Of a stretch of DNA of 5,244 nt, positions 1 to 5,244 are shown piece after piece (position 1 is the first letter of the stretch; each line of letters starts with the position of its first letter). The notes below the pieces were generated by a model. That model did no database searches. It saw only the letters and a program-made list of their open reading frames with translations, and was not told the DNA's origin. The stretch is taken from the NCBI GenBank assembly GCA_964608185.1, contig CAZSMR010000055.1, positions 1-5,244 of the forward strand, in the 5' to 3' direction. Position numbers and translations under genes: made by a program. Source of the stretch: Porticoccus sp964608185 (GTDB lineage: Bacteria; Pseudomonadota; Gammaproteobacteria; Pseudomonadales; Porticoccaceae).

Positions 1-1265
1 CCGAGTAAATATTTTAAATCGTAAATAACATTTACCTTAGTTGCAAAGCTTACAATTCTATTTGCCCCTATCTCTTTGAATTTATCATGTGCAACAGCAA
101 TGATAATAGCGTCGTATCTATCGATTTCAGGTTCATCAACCATTTTTATCTTATACTCATTTTCTGCAATATTACTATCTACCCATGGATCATAGACTTC
201 CACTTGTGTCCCGTACTCCTGAAGATTTTTTATTATGTCCGTAACCTTAGTGTTACGTAAATCTGGACAATTTTCTTTAAATGTAAGTCCCATAATTAGG
301 GTCTTGGACTTTTTAACATTAATTAACTTTTGTCGCATTTTATCAATAAGTCTAGATGAAATATATTTGCTCATACCATCATTCATTCTTCTCCCAGCAA
401 GAATAATCTCAGGGTTATAGCCAATTGATTGAGCTTTATGGGTTAGATAGTATGGATCTACTCCGATACAGTGACCTCCAACTATGCCTGGTCGAAAAGG
501 CAAAAAATTCCACTTAGTACCGGCTGCTTCGAGAACCTCTTGTGTATCGATATCCATCTTGTTAAAAATAATAGCAAGCTCGTTTATTAAGGCTATATTG
601 AGATCTCTTTGTGTATTTTCTATCACTTTTGCAGCTTCGGCGACCCTTATGCTATTTGCTTTATGGGTTCCTGCAGTAATTATATTTTTATAGAGATCAT
701 CTATTAGATTCGCAATTGCTGGTGTTGAACCAGAAGTTATTTTTTTAATATTGGTAATGCTATGTTTTTTATCTCCAGGGTTAATTCGCTCAGGACTATA
801 TCCACAAAAGAAATCCTGATTAAATTTTAAACTAGAAAATTTTTCAAGAACTGGAACACATTCTTCCTCGGTAGCACCAGGGTAAACCGTTGATTCATAT
901 ATAACTATACCCCCTTTTTTTATTATTTTACCTACTATTTCGCTAGCTCTCAGTAGGGGGCCTAGATTAGGATTTTGCTGATCGTCGATTGGGGTCGGGA
1001 CTGTAACTATGAAACAATTTGCAGCTTTAAGGTCAGTTTCATTTGTAGAAAAGGATAAATTTTTTGCGCTTCTGAGGTCTTCAGAAGTAACTTCCAGGGT
1101 TTTATCAGTCCCGCGATTTAATTCATCTATACGTTTTTTGTTTATGTCAAAACCAATTACTGAATGTTTTTTCCCAAACTCTACTGCTAAAGGCAGCCCA
1201 ACATAACCAAGACCAATAATAGCTAATTTAAGATCTTGAATAGATCCTGGATTACTAGGATTCAT
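1..1265 (-). CDS. tviB: UDP-N-acetyl-D-glucosamine 6-dehydrogenase, TviB/WbpO type (3' end cut by window edge)
   Basis: This cytosolic NAD-dependent dehydrogenase oxidises C6 of UDP-GlcNAc (or UDP-GalNAc) twice to give the UDP-HexNAc uronic acid used in capsule or O-antigen. Reading from 1265, 421 codons run to the left edge with no stop. The relatives I recall are about 425 residues, so only a few are missing. Visible parts: N-terminal Rossmann motif GLGYVGLP (residues 18-25) with D40 ending the second strand; TVPTPID (88-94); YESTVYPG (123-130); SPERINPGD (157-165); central helix AEAAKVIENTQRDLN (209-223) with K213 and N217; GGHCIGVDPYYL (263-274) with catalytic Cys266; C-terminal domain TFKENCPDLRNTK (328-340) and YDLKY (415-419). 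Similarity to Salmonella Vi-antigen TviB, as I remember it, runs along the whole length. The start codon is 30 bases after the stop of the GST-like gene, with a weak purine-rich stretch (AGAAG) before it. Substrate epimer (GlcNAc or GalNAc) cannot be settled by eye. Confidence 0.93.
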   Translation of the reverse strand, partial: MNPSNPGSIQDLKLAIIGLGYVGLPLAVEFGKKHSVIGFDINKKRIDELNRGTDKTLEVTSEDLRSAKNLSFSTNETDLKAANCFIVTVPTPIDDQQNPNLGPLLRASEIVGKIIKKGGIVIYESTVYPGATEEECVPVLEKFSSLKFNQDFFCGYSPERINPGDKKHSITNIKKITSGSTPAIANLIDDLYKNIITAGTHKANSIRVAEAAKVIENTQRDLNIALINELAIIFNKMDIDTQEVLEAAGTKWNFLPFRPGIVGGHCIGVDPYYLTHKAQSIGYNPEIILAGRRMNDGMSKYISSRLIDKMRQKLINVKKSKTLIMGLTFKENCPDLRNTKVTDIIKNLQEYGTQVEVYDPWVDSNIAENEYKIKMVDEPEIDRYDAIIIAVAHDKFKEIGANRIVSFATKVNVIYDLKYLL

Positions 1266-1295
1266 TTCTTCTACTCTTTTTTTATATGTTATGTT

Positions 1296-1931
1296 TTATG
1301 CTTTAGCGCTGCTTCTAGTAGAAACTTTTTTGTACCATTCAAGTGTCCGAATGTTTTCTTTTGGCACTCTTCTATTAACCCACTTTGAAAAATCTACGGC
1401 AACATAAGCAGTTATATCTGCCATAGTAAAAGAGTTACCTGCAACAAATTCATTTTCTGTTAGATAGTGCTCTAACCAGATATAAAAATTATCGAGTGTA
1501 TTTAGACCTCTATCAACAAGACCTTCTATTGCTGAAGTTCCATCTCGTCCCGGTAAGCTTCTGAACGAAAAACGTTCATTTTTAGCATTATTTCGAAATG
1601 CCTCTGATATAGCGATCATGCCATCGAACTCCATTTTTCTTTGGTAGCCCACCACTCTGGCTTTCTCTAACGGATTAGTTCCAAGTAATGGAGTTTCAGG
1701 ATAGATTTCTTCAAGGTACCTGCAAATCGCCATAACTTCATCTATTTTTGTTCCATCATCTAGCTCCAATACAGGCAGTAAACCTCTTGGATTTATAGAT
1801 AAAAAGCTTTCTGCGAGATTTTCACCGCCTACTATGTCAACTTCAATTTTTTTTATGTCCAAACCTTTTTCGGCTATAAACATTCTGGCTCGTCTTGGGT
1901 TTGGTGCTATATTGCAATCATAAAAAATCAT
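1296..1931 (-). CDS. glutathione S-transferase-like protein
   Basis: A 211-residue, probably soluble protein with the canonical GST layout. The N-terminal thioredoxin-like domain (about 1-80) contains NPRGLLPVLELDDG (47-60), where Pro53 is the expected cis-proline, followed by IDEVMAICRYLEE (63-75). The all-helical C-terminal domain (about 88-211) holds the N-capping box FTMAD (168-172) and ends in WYKKVSTRSSAKA, a variant of the common W-(x)n-RPSAKA tail. In most bacterial GSTs the glutathione gamma-glutamyl site is Glu-Ser; here it reads Glu65-Val66. No obvious catalytic Tyr, Ser or Cys is identifiable at the N-terminus (IAPNPRR, 8-14). Glutathione conjugation is therefore not assured and the substrate is unknown. 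A good ribosome site (AAGGA) lies about nine bases before the start. A second ATG 12 bases upstream is out of frame. The gene ends 30 bases before the sugar dehydrogenase, suggesting co-transcription. Confidence 0.9.
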   Translation of the reverse strand: MIFYDCNIAPNPRRARMFIAEKGLDIKKIEVDIVGGENLAESFLSINPRGLLPVLELDDGTKIDEVMAICRYLEEIYPETPLLGTNPLEKARVVGYQRKMEFDGMIAISEAFRNNAKNERFSFRSLPGRDGTSAIEGLVDRGLNTLDNFYIWLEHYLTENEFVAGNSFTMADITAYVAVDFSKWVNRRVPKENIRTLEWYKKVSTRSSAKA

Positions 1932-2043
1932 TATTTTTCATCCTTTTAAAAATTTTTTTTCTCATAGATTTCCAATTAGAAGAGTACACTTTTTTATATA
2001 TTTTTGAAATTGATTTTATGCTGATAAAAACCATACAAAATTA

Positions 2044-2760
2044 TTAATAAAATAGTTTACCCACTAGCAAAGGAATAACTGTCTCTACTCGTTGAATCCG
2101 GGTTCCTAACGATAAATGCTTAAATCCGATTTCAATAAATTTTTGAAGTTCATAGTCTGTAAAGCCACCCTCAGGGCCTATAGCAAGCATAGTATTTTCT
2201 TTTATTTCCCCAGGAAAAAATTTAGTTTTACTTGGGTGAGCTACTAAAGCGTGGGTATCTTTAGCTATAGATAGAAGTTCGTCCTCTAAAAATGGCTTAA
2301 AGCGTTGTTTAATGATCACTTCCGGCATAAAAGTTTCACAGCCTTGCTCTAAACCAAGTAATAACTGCTCTCGAATTTTTGATTCATTCAACTGAGGTGA
2401 TTGCCAATAACTCTTTTCTACCTTCCAGGAATTTACCAGATACAACTGTTTGACTCCCAAAGAAGCTATGGTCTGTAAAATTCTTTTTAGCATTTTAGGG
2501 CGAGGAAGTGCCAGTATAATTGATAAGGGCAGAGGAGGGGACGGTTCATCTTTTAGTAACACTTCCAGTGTCACACAATTAAAGTCAATATTTTTTACGA
2601 TGGCGGTGCCTAATCTTCCGTTTAACAGACCCGCTTTTATTGAGCTACCAAGTGTAACTTTTTTTATGCCCAGTATGTGTTTTGCGCGTCGTCCATCTAG
2701 CTTCACTATATTTCCGCTTTTATTCAAAAAATCTTTTTTTTCTAAAATAAGTGTATTCAT
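2044..2760 (-). CDS. rsmE: 16S rRNA (uracil1498-N3)-methyltransferase RsmE
   Basis: RsmE methylates N3 of U1498 in 16S rRNA of the 30S subunit, using S-adenosylmethionine. The N-terminal PUA-like RNA-binding domain occupies about the first 75 residues, including GRRAKHIL. It is followed by the SPOUT (trefoil-knot) methyltransferase domain: LALPRPKMLKRILQTIASLGV is the first knot strand and helix, and the SAM-site loops are AIGPEGGFTDYE and LGTRIQRVETV. The usual ending is LGxRILRTETA; this copy keeps the second Arg and the Glu-Thr pair. Length (about 238) fits the family. Two in-frame ATGs exist, at 2766 and 2760. I chose 2760 because a GGGA ribosome site is nine bases upstream of it but only three bases from 2766, and MNTLILE resembles RsmE starts; the longer form would add Met-Leu. 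The gene ends in tandem stop codons (TAA, then TAA one codon later). It lies 120 bases after the oxidoreductase and 112 bases before the GST-like gene. Confidence 0.94.
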   Translation of the reverse strand: MNTLILEKKDFLNKSGNIVKLDGRRAKHILGIKKVTLGSSIKAGLLNGRLGTAIVKNIDFNCVTLEVLLKDEPSPPLPLSIILALPRPKMLKRILQTIASLGVKQLYLVNSWKVEKSYWQSPQLNESKIREQLLLGLEQGCETFMPEVIIKQRFKPFLEDELLSIAKDTHALVAHPSKTKFFPGEIKENTMLAIGPEGGFTDYELQKFIEIGFKHLSLGTRIQRVETVIPLLVGKLFY

Positions 2761-2802
2761 CAACATGTATCCCGTTACAGAATTATTAAAATCTTAGTGT
2801 GC

Positions 2803-2830
2803 ATAATTGGAATACGTTGATCTTTGTAAA
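2803..2830 (-). promoter_or_regulatory. possible sigma70-type promoter for rsmE
   Basis: On the minus strand, TTTACA (2830-2825, 5/6 match to -35) is followed after 16 bases by AATTAT (2808-2803, 4/6 match to -10). This would start transcription near 2796, about 36 bases before the chosen rsmE start. In such AT-rich DNA matches of this quality occur by chance, so this is only a candidate. It would make rsmE independent of the upstream oxidoreductase gene. Confidence 0.28.
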
Positions 2831-2886
2831 TGAATACATTAGTTTTTTTGATGAAAGAGATAGAGTAATGTGTTTTAGGGTTGATA

Positions 2887-4059
2887 CTAATTGCCATGGC
2901 CCCAATAGTTTCTTAGCGGATCATTGTCTTTTAGAGATTCAATAATATGCTCCGCAAGTCTTCTGCCACTTAACCATGCTCCCTCGACCCTTCCGTTATT
3001 TAGCCAGTCGGCACAAATACCTAAATTCTTTTCTTCATCCCAAGCAAAAGTTGTATCTAGTGGCGGCGTAGCCTCTGCGTAACGCCAGAGATGAGCTTGT
3101 GATTTCGCAGGAATAGAGCCTCCAAGAAGTATAAATTCTTCTACTAAAATTTTTACAGCTTCCTCTTTAGAAATATCAAGGTGTGATTCACTCCATTCCG
3201 ATGTTGCATGAAGAACCCAGGTTTCAGCAGTACCTCTCTCTGGCTTACTACTATTTCTTGCAATCCATCTTAGCGGACCACTATTAACAAAAGCGGCGTC
3301 AAACTTTAAATCTACTTTTTCTTCAAAGTTGAGCATGATAGCCCAAGATCCTGACATTTTTACACCCTGAGCAATTTTAGTTAGCTTGAGTGAGTTATCT
3401 TTTAATAGCTTAGTAGCCTGAGGTGCAGGTATAGCAGTAACTATAATATTAAAATTATTCTGTATAACCCCGCTTTCTTTGCTTTTAAGAGACCATCTTG
3501 GGTAGCTTTGAGGTCTTATAAAAATAGACTCTATAGTTGTTTGTGTTTTGATAGAAAGACCTCTAGAAACAAATGCAGCAGGCGTCGTCATTTTTGGGGT
3601 ACCCACAAAACGCTCCATATGATTAGTATGTCGCTCATTACCAAAAATCGATAGTATTGAGGATTTCAGTTGCTTTATGCCTACACCCACTCCCTTGGAA
3701 AAATGCTTTAGATTGCCGATGTTTTCTTCGGCTTCTGAATTACCTAAAACAGATATCTTAGGAGACCATACTTTTGCAACGCCAGCACCAATCCATCTAT
3801 CAACTTCTTGCTTAAAATCAGTATTTTTTACAGTAAAATACTGAGCGCCATGGTCAAATTGTGATAGATCATCACGTCTAGTAGCCATTCTTCCAGACAA
3901 GCCTCTACTCTTGTCGAATACCTCAACACTATAACCAGCTTTTTCTAAAGTTTTGGCACAGGATAACCCTGATATACCAGCACCAATGATACCAATAGAC
4001 TTAGTCTGCAATCTAGGTGCTTTACTATCCATCACTCTTACCACAAACAGCACTCCCAT
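2887..4059 (-). CDS. FAD/NAD(P)-binding oxidoreductase, renalase-like (COG3380 family)
   Basis: A 390-residue flavoprotein of the amine-oxidase/renalase-like fold. The FAD-binding Rossmann motif GAGISG (26-31) is followed by VEVFDKSRG (45-53), whose Asp49 should bind the adenine ribose. The family block SGRMATRR (55-62) and FDHGAQYFT (68-76) come next. The middle segment MERFVGTPKMTTP (148-160) and the C-terminal flavin-site region (HLWRYAEATPPLD 323-335, GICADW 347-352, NNGRVEGAWLSGRRLAE 354-370) match COG3380 proteins well. Bacterial renalases oxidise misreduced isomers of NAD(P)H; whether this protein does so is not shown. It is longer than the roughly 330-residue relatives I recall, mainly through residues 105-148. 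The longest start (4059) adds a hydrophobic MGVLFVVRV leader. A second ATG at 4032 gives MDSKAPRLQ and sits closer to the first beta strand; neither has a strong ribosome site, so the start is open. Transcribed divergently from the DCC-SDR pair. Confidence 0.88.
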   Translation of the reverse strand: MGVLFVVRVMDSKAPRLQTKSIGIIGAGISGLSCAKTLEKAGYSVEVFDKSRGLSGRMATRRDDLSQFDHGAQYFTVKNTDFKQEVDRWIGAGVAKVWSPKISVLGNSEAEENIGNLKHFSKGVGVGIKQLKSSILSIFGNERHTNHMERFVGTPKMTTPAAFVSRGLSIKTQTTIESIFIRPQSYPRWSLKSKESGVIQNNFNIIVTAIPAPQATKLLKDNSLKLTKIAQGVKMSGSWAIMLNFEEKVDLKFDAAFVNSGPLRWIARNSSKPERGTAETWVLHATSEWSESHLDISKEEAVKILVEEFILLGGSIPAKSQAHLWRYAEATPPLDTTFAWDEEKNLGICADWLNNGRVEGAWLSGRRLAEHIIESLKDNDPLRNYWGHGN

Positions 4060-4083
4060 TCTTTAGTTTGTTATGAGATTTAA

Positions 4084-4100
4084 GTATAATTATACGTATA
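4084..4100. repeat. nested perfect palindromes upstream of the oxidoreductase gene
   Basis: GTATAATTATAC (4084-4095) and TATACGTATA (4091-4100) are each perfect palindromes and overlap by five bases. They lie 25-41 bases upstream of the longest oxidoreductase start. The first contains, on the minus strand, a perfect TATAAT (4094-4089) that could be its -10 element; no matching sigma70 -35 lies 16-18 bases upstream. A regulator site overlapping the promoter is possible, but palindromes of A and T arise easily in such DNA. Confidence 0.4.
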
Positions 4101-4117
4101 TGATTTTCCCTATGATC
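4089..4117 (-). promoter_or_regulatory. possible promoter of the renalase-like oxidoreductase gene
   Basis: Minus-strand TATAAT (4094-4089) would place the transcript start near 4082, about 23 bases before the 4059 start codon and 50 before the 4032 one. The -35 region has GATCAT (4117-4112), which is not sigma70-like. Upstream GATC with CGTA 17 bases later (4096-4093) loosely recalls the TGATC/CGTA pattern I associate with ECF sigma factors of the RpoE-ChrR singlet-oxygen type, but the leading T is an A here and I am not sure of the consensus spacing. Confidence 0.3.
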
Positions 4118-4163
4118 TCCTCATCCTTTTTCATTGGAACAAGTGTGATGTGAAGCACCTATT

Positions 4164-4185
4164 TTACATGGATGTTCGTATGTAA
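4164..4185. repeat. inverted repeat, candidate operator between the divergent genes
   Basis: TTACAT (4164-4169) and ATGTAA (4180-4185) form perfect six-base arms around a ten-base spacer. ATTTT-like flanks partly extend the symmetry (ATTTTACAT on the left, ATGTAA then AAAAT two bases further on the right). It lies about 20 bases upstream of the candidate -35 of the DCC gene and some 105 bases upstream of the oxidoreductase start, a reasonable place for a dimeric regulator. No regulator gene is in the window. Confidence 0.3.
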
Positions 4186-4203
4186 TGAAAATTATTATCT
4201 TGA

Positions 4204-4232
4204 TTTATATAGTATAACTTGAAGCCGATAAT
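4204..4232 (+). promoter_or_regulatory. possible promoter of the DCC-SDR operon
   Basis: TTTATA (4204-4209, 4/6 match to the sigma70 -35) and GATAAT (4227-4232, 5/6 match to -10) are separated by exactly 17 bases. Transcription would start near 4239, leaving a short leader of about 14 bases that holds a weak AAAGAG ribosome site before the ATG at 4253. The spacing is right, but the -35 is weak and the surrounding DNA is AT-rich. Confidence 0.35.
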
Positions 4233-4252
4233 CCTAAAATAAAGAGCGCAAT

Positions 4253-4642
4253 ATGACAAATATTTTTAATGAGAAATGCACAAAAGACACCTTATTTTTT
4301 GATGGCTCTTGTCCAATGTGTACTAAAGAAATCAAATTACTAGAAAATATTAATAATGGAGGCCTTGTTTTTATGGATGTTCATAAGTGCGAAATAGATG
4401 AAAGCATGCCTTCACAATTAGATATGCTAAAAATTCTTCATCTTAGAACCGCAGAAGGAAACTGGATTAAAGGGGTTCCTGCAACAGTAAAGGCTTGGTC
4501 ACATACTAGCTGGGGATGGCTTTTTAAACCTTTATTGTGGCCCATCGTTAACCGTATCTCTGGATATGCATATAATATATGGGCCGAAAAAAGATATCGC
4601 CGTCTCTATGATTGTGATACTTGTGCCGGTAACGATCAATGA
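4253..4642 (+). CDS. DCC-family (DUF393) thiol-disulfide oxidoreductase-like protein
   Basis: A 129-residue protein of the DCC family, named for the Asp-x-Cys-x-x-Cys motif near its N-terminus. Here LFFDGSCPMCTKEI (14-27) contains Cys20 and Cys23 in CPMC, matching the family's YDGxCPxC block and resembling a thioredoxin active site. The C-terminal half shows other family features: GVPATVKAW, an aromatic stretch WGWLFKPLLWPIVN, and YNIWAEKRYRRLYDCDTC, which adds a second CxxC pair (Cys121, Cys124). There is no signal peptide or clear transmembrane helix, so it is probably cytosolic or membrane-associated. The family is presumed to act in redox chemistry, but no substrate is firmly known to me. 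The weak AAAGAG ribosome site lies six bases before the start. Its stop codon overlaps the SDR start (ATGA), so the two are almost certainly translated from one message and may work together. Confidence 0.9.
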   Translation: MTNIFNEKCTKDTLFFDGSCPMCTKEIKLLENINNGGLVFMDVHKCEIDESMPSQLDMLKILHLRTAEGNWIKGVPATVKAWSHTSWGWLFKPLLWPIVNRISGYAYNIWAEKRYRRLYDCDTCAGNDQ

Positions 4643-5244
4643 ATATTGTCATAATTGGGGGTAGTGGCGGTATAGGTATGGGGCTCGTTAAGACTATACT
4701 TAAAAATAACAAAGTTTGTATTGTTCATGCAACCTATAGAGGTTCTTGTCCTGCATTAAATAATAGTAGGCTCAATTGGTACCAGCTTGATGCCACCAAA
4801 GAAGAAGATTTTAAGAGCCTCTCTACTGAACTAAAAAAAATAGACTGGATAATTAATTGCGTTGGCATGCTTCATACAAAAGAAAAAGGACCAGAAAAAG
4901 CTGTTCGATCCATCGAGCCAGACTTTTTTCTTGATAACTTTAGAATCAATACACTACCAACTTTGTTAATTGCAAAATATTTCTCTAGATCACTTCTTGG
5001 ACCTACGGCAACAGTTCTTGCTGTTGTCTCAGCAAAAGTCGGAAGCATCCAGGACAATAGATTGGGCGGATGGTATAGCTATAGGGCATCAAAAGCAGCC
5101 TTAAATATGGCTATAAAAACCTTATCCCTTGAATGGCAACATAAGGTTCCAAATTGTTGTGTTGCTGCTCTTCATCCAGGTACAACTGATACTCAGTTAT
5201 CTGCTCCATTTCAATCAAATGTAGCTACAAAAAAACTTTTCAGT
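4639..5244 (+). CDS. short-chain dehydrogenase/reductase, C-factor-like (3' end cut by window edge)
   Basis: The reading frame opens at the ATGA overlap with the DCC gene and continues for 202 codons to the right edge without a stop; typical members are about 230-250 residues. It is a classical SDR with one Rossmann fold: cofactor loop GGSGGIG (7-13), NCVG (73-76, the NxxG element), Asn104, and the catalytic Ser131, Tyr148 and Lys152 (WYSYRASK). The stretch after the sixth strand, LHPGTTDTQLSAPFQSNV (178-195), matches C-factor (CsgA)-like SDRs, which usually continue with a KLFT-like segment as begins here. All catalytic residues are present, so it is probably an active NAD(P)-dependent oxidoreductase; the substrate is unknown. 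There is no strong ribosome site of its own, so translation is probably coupled to the DCC gene. Confidence 0.92.
   Translation, partial: MNIVIIGGSGGIGMGLVKTILKNNKVCIVHATYRGSCPALNNSRLNWYQLDATKEEDFKSLSTELKKIDWIINCVGMLHTKEKGPEKAVRSIEPDFFLDNFRINTLPTLLIAKYFSRSLLGPTATVLAVVSAKVGSIQDNRLGGWYSYRASKAALNMAIKTLSLEWQHKVPNCCVAALHPGTTDTQLSAPFQSNVATKKLFS

Noticed and set aside
235..1206. Three plus-strand open frames (61, 69 and 65 codons) at 235-420, 484-693 and 1009-1206
   Set aside because: All are antisense to the uninterrupted TviB-type reading frame and contain no recognisable domain.
2014..2029. Hairpin TTTTAT-GCTG-ATAAAA after rsmE as a possible terminator
   Set aside because: The stem contains only A-T pairs and the rsmE-sense strand has no clear U-tract directly after it, so it is not a credible intrinsic terminator.
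2450..2797. Plus-strand 115-codon open frame opposite rsmE
   Set aside because: Lies antisense to a clearly recognised gene, has no recognisable motifs and a composition typical of a reverse-strand shadow.
2825..2838. TGTA-N6-TACA inverted repeat upstream of rsmE
   Set aside because: Arms of only four bases in AT-rich DNA, overlapping a candidate -35; too weak to call an operator.
4090..4134. Minus-strand 14-codon ORF (MKKDEEIIGKIIYV) upstream of the oxidoreductase gene
   Set aside because: Looks leader-like but has no ribosome site and would end within the likely -10 region, upstream of the predicted transcript start.
4100..4153. Short plus-strand ORF in the divergent intergenic region, 17 codons starting MIFPMISSSFF
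   Set aside because: Too short, no ribosome site, and it overlaps the palindromes and candidate promoter elements; open frames of this size are expected by chance.
4872..5057. Minus-strand 61-codon open frame opposite the SDR
   Set aside because: Antisense to an SDR with all catalytic motifs intact; a shadow frame.

Overview
This AT-rich window carries six protein genes and no RNA gene, transposon or CRISPR array. Four genes lie on the minus strand (bases 1-4059) and two on the plus strand (4253 to the right edge). The genes at both edges are incomplete. Codon and base composition look even throughout, so I see no clear transferred island. The gene content (TviB-type sugar dehydrogenase, RsmE, a renalase-like flavoprotein, a DCC-family thiol protein, a C-factor-like SDR) suggests a low-GC gammaproteobacterium, perhaps marine. 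That assignment is inference from protein style only.

Left part, minus strand, in transcription order: a FAD-dependent oxidoreductase of the COG3380/renalase-like family (4059-2887), the 16S rRNA methyltransferase RsmE (2760-2044), a glutathione S-transferase-like protein (1931-1296), and a nearly complete TviB-type UDP-N-acetylglucosamine 6-dehydrogenase (1265 to beyond base 1). The GST-like and dehydrogenase genes are only 30 bases apart and may be co-transcribed. The other two gaps (112 and 120 bases) show no convincing terminator. The dehydrogenase makes a UDP-amino-sugar uronic acid for capsule or O-antigen, so the window probably touches the edge of a surface-polysaccharide locus that continues to the left.

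Right part, plus strand: a DCC-family (DUF393) thiol-disulfide protein (4253-4642) is joined through a 4-base ATGA overlap to a C-factor-like short-chain dehydrogenase (4639 onward, open at the right edge). This pair diverges from the renalase-like gene across a 193-base intergenic region holding nested AT-rich palindromes, a separate spaced inverted repeat and plausible promoter elements for both directions.

The renalase-like oxidoreductase, DCC protein and SDR are types often found near photolyase or cryptochrome genes in gammaproteobacteria, so a light- or oxidative-stress-linked redox module is a reasonable hypothesis. No photolyase or regulator gene is inside the window. The rest is ordinary housekeeping and envelope-biosynthesis content, and I see no clear evidence of a wholly new system.
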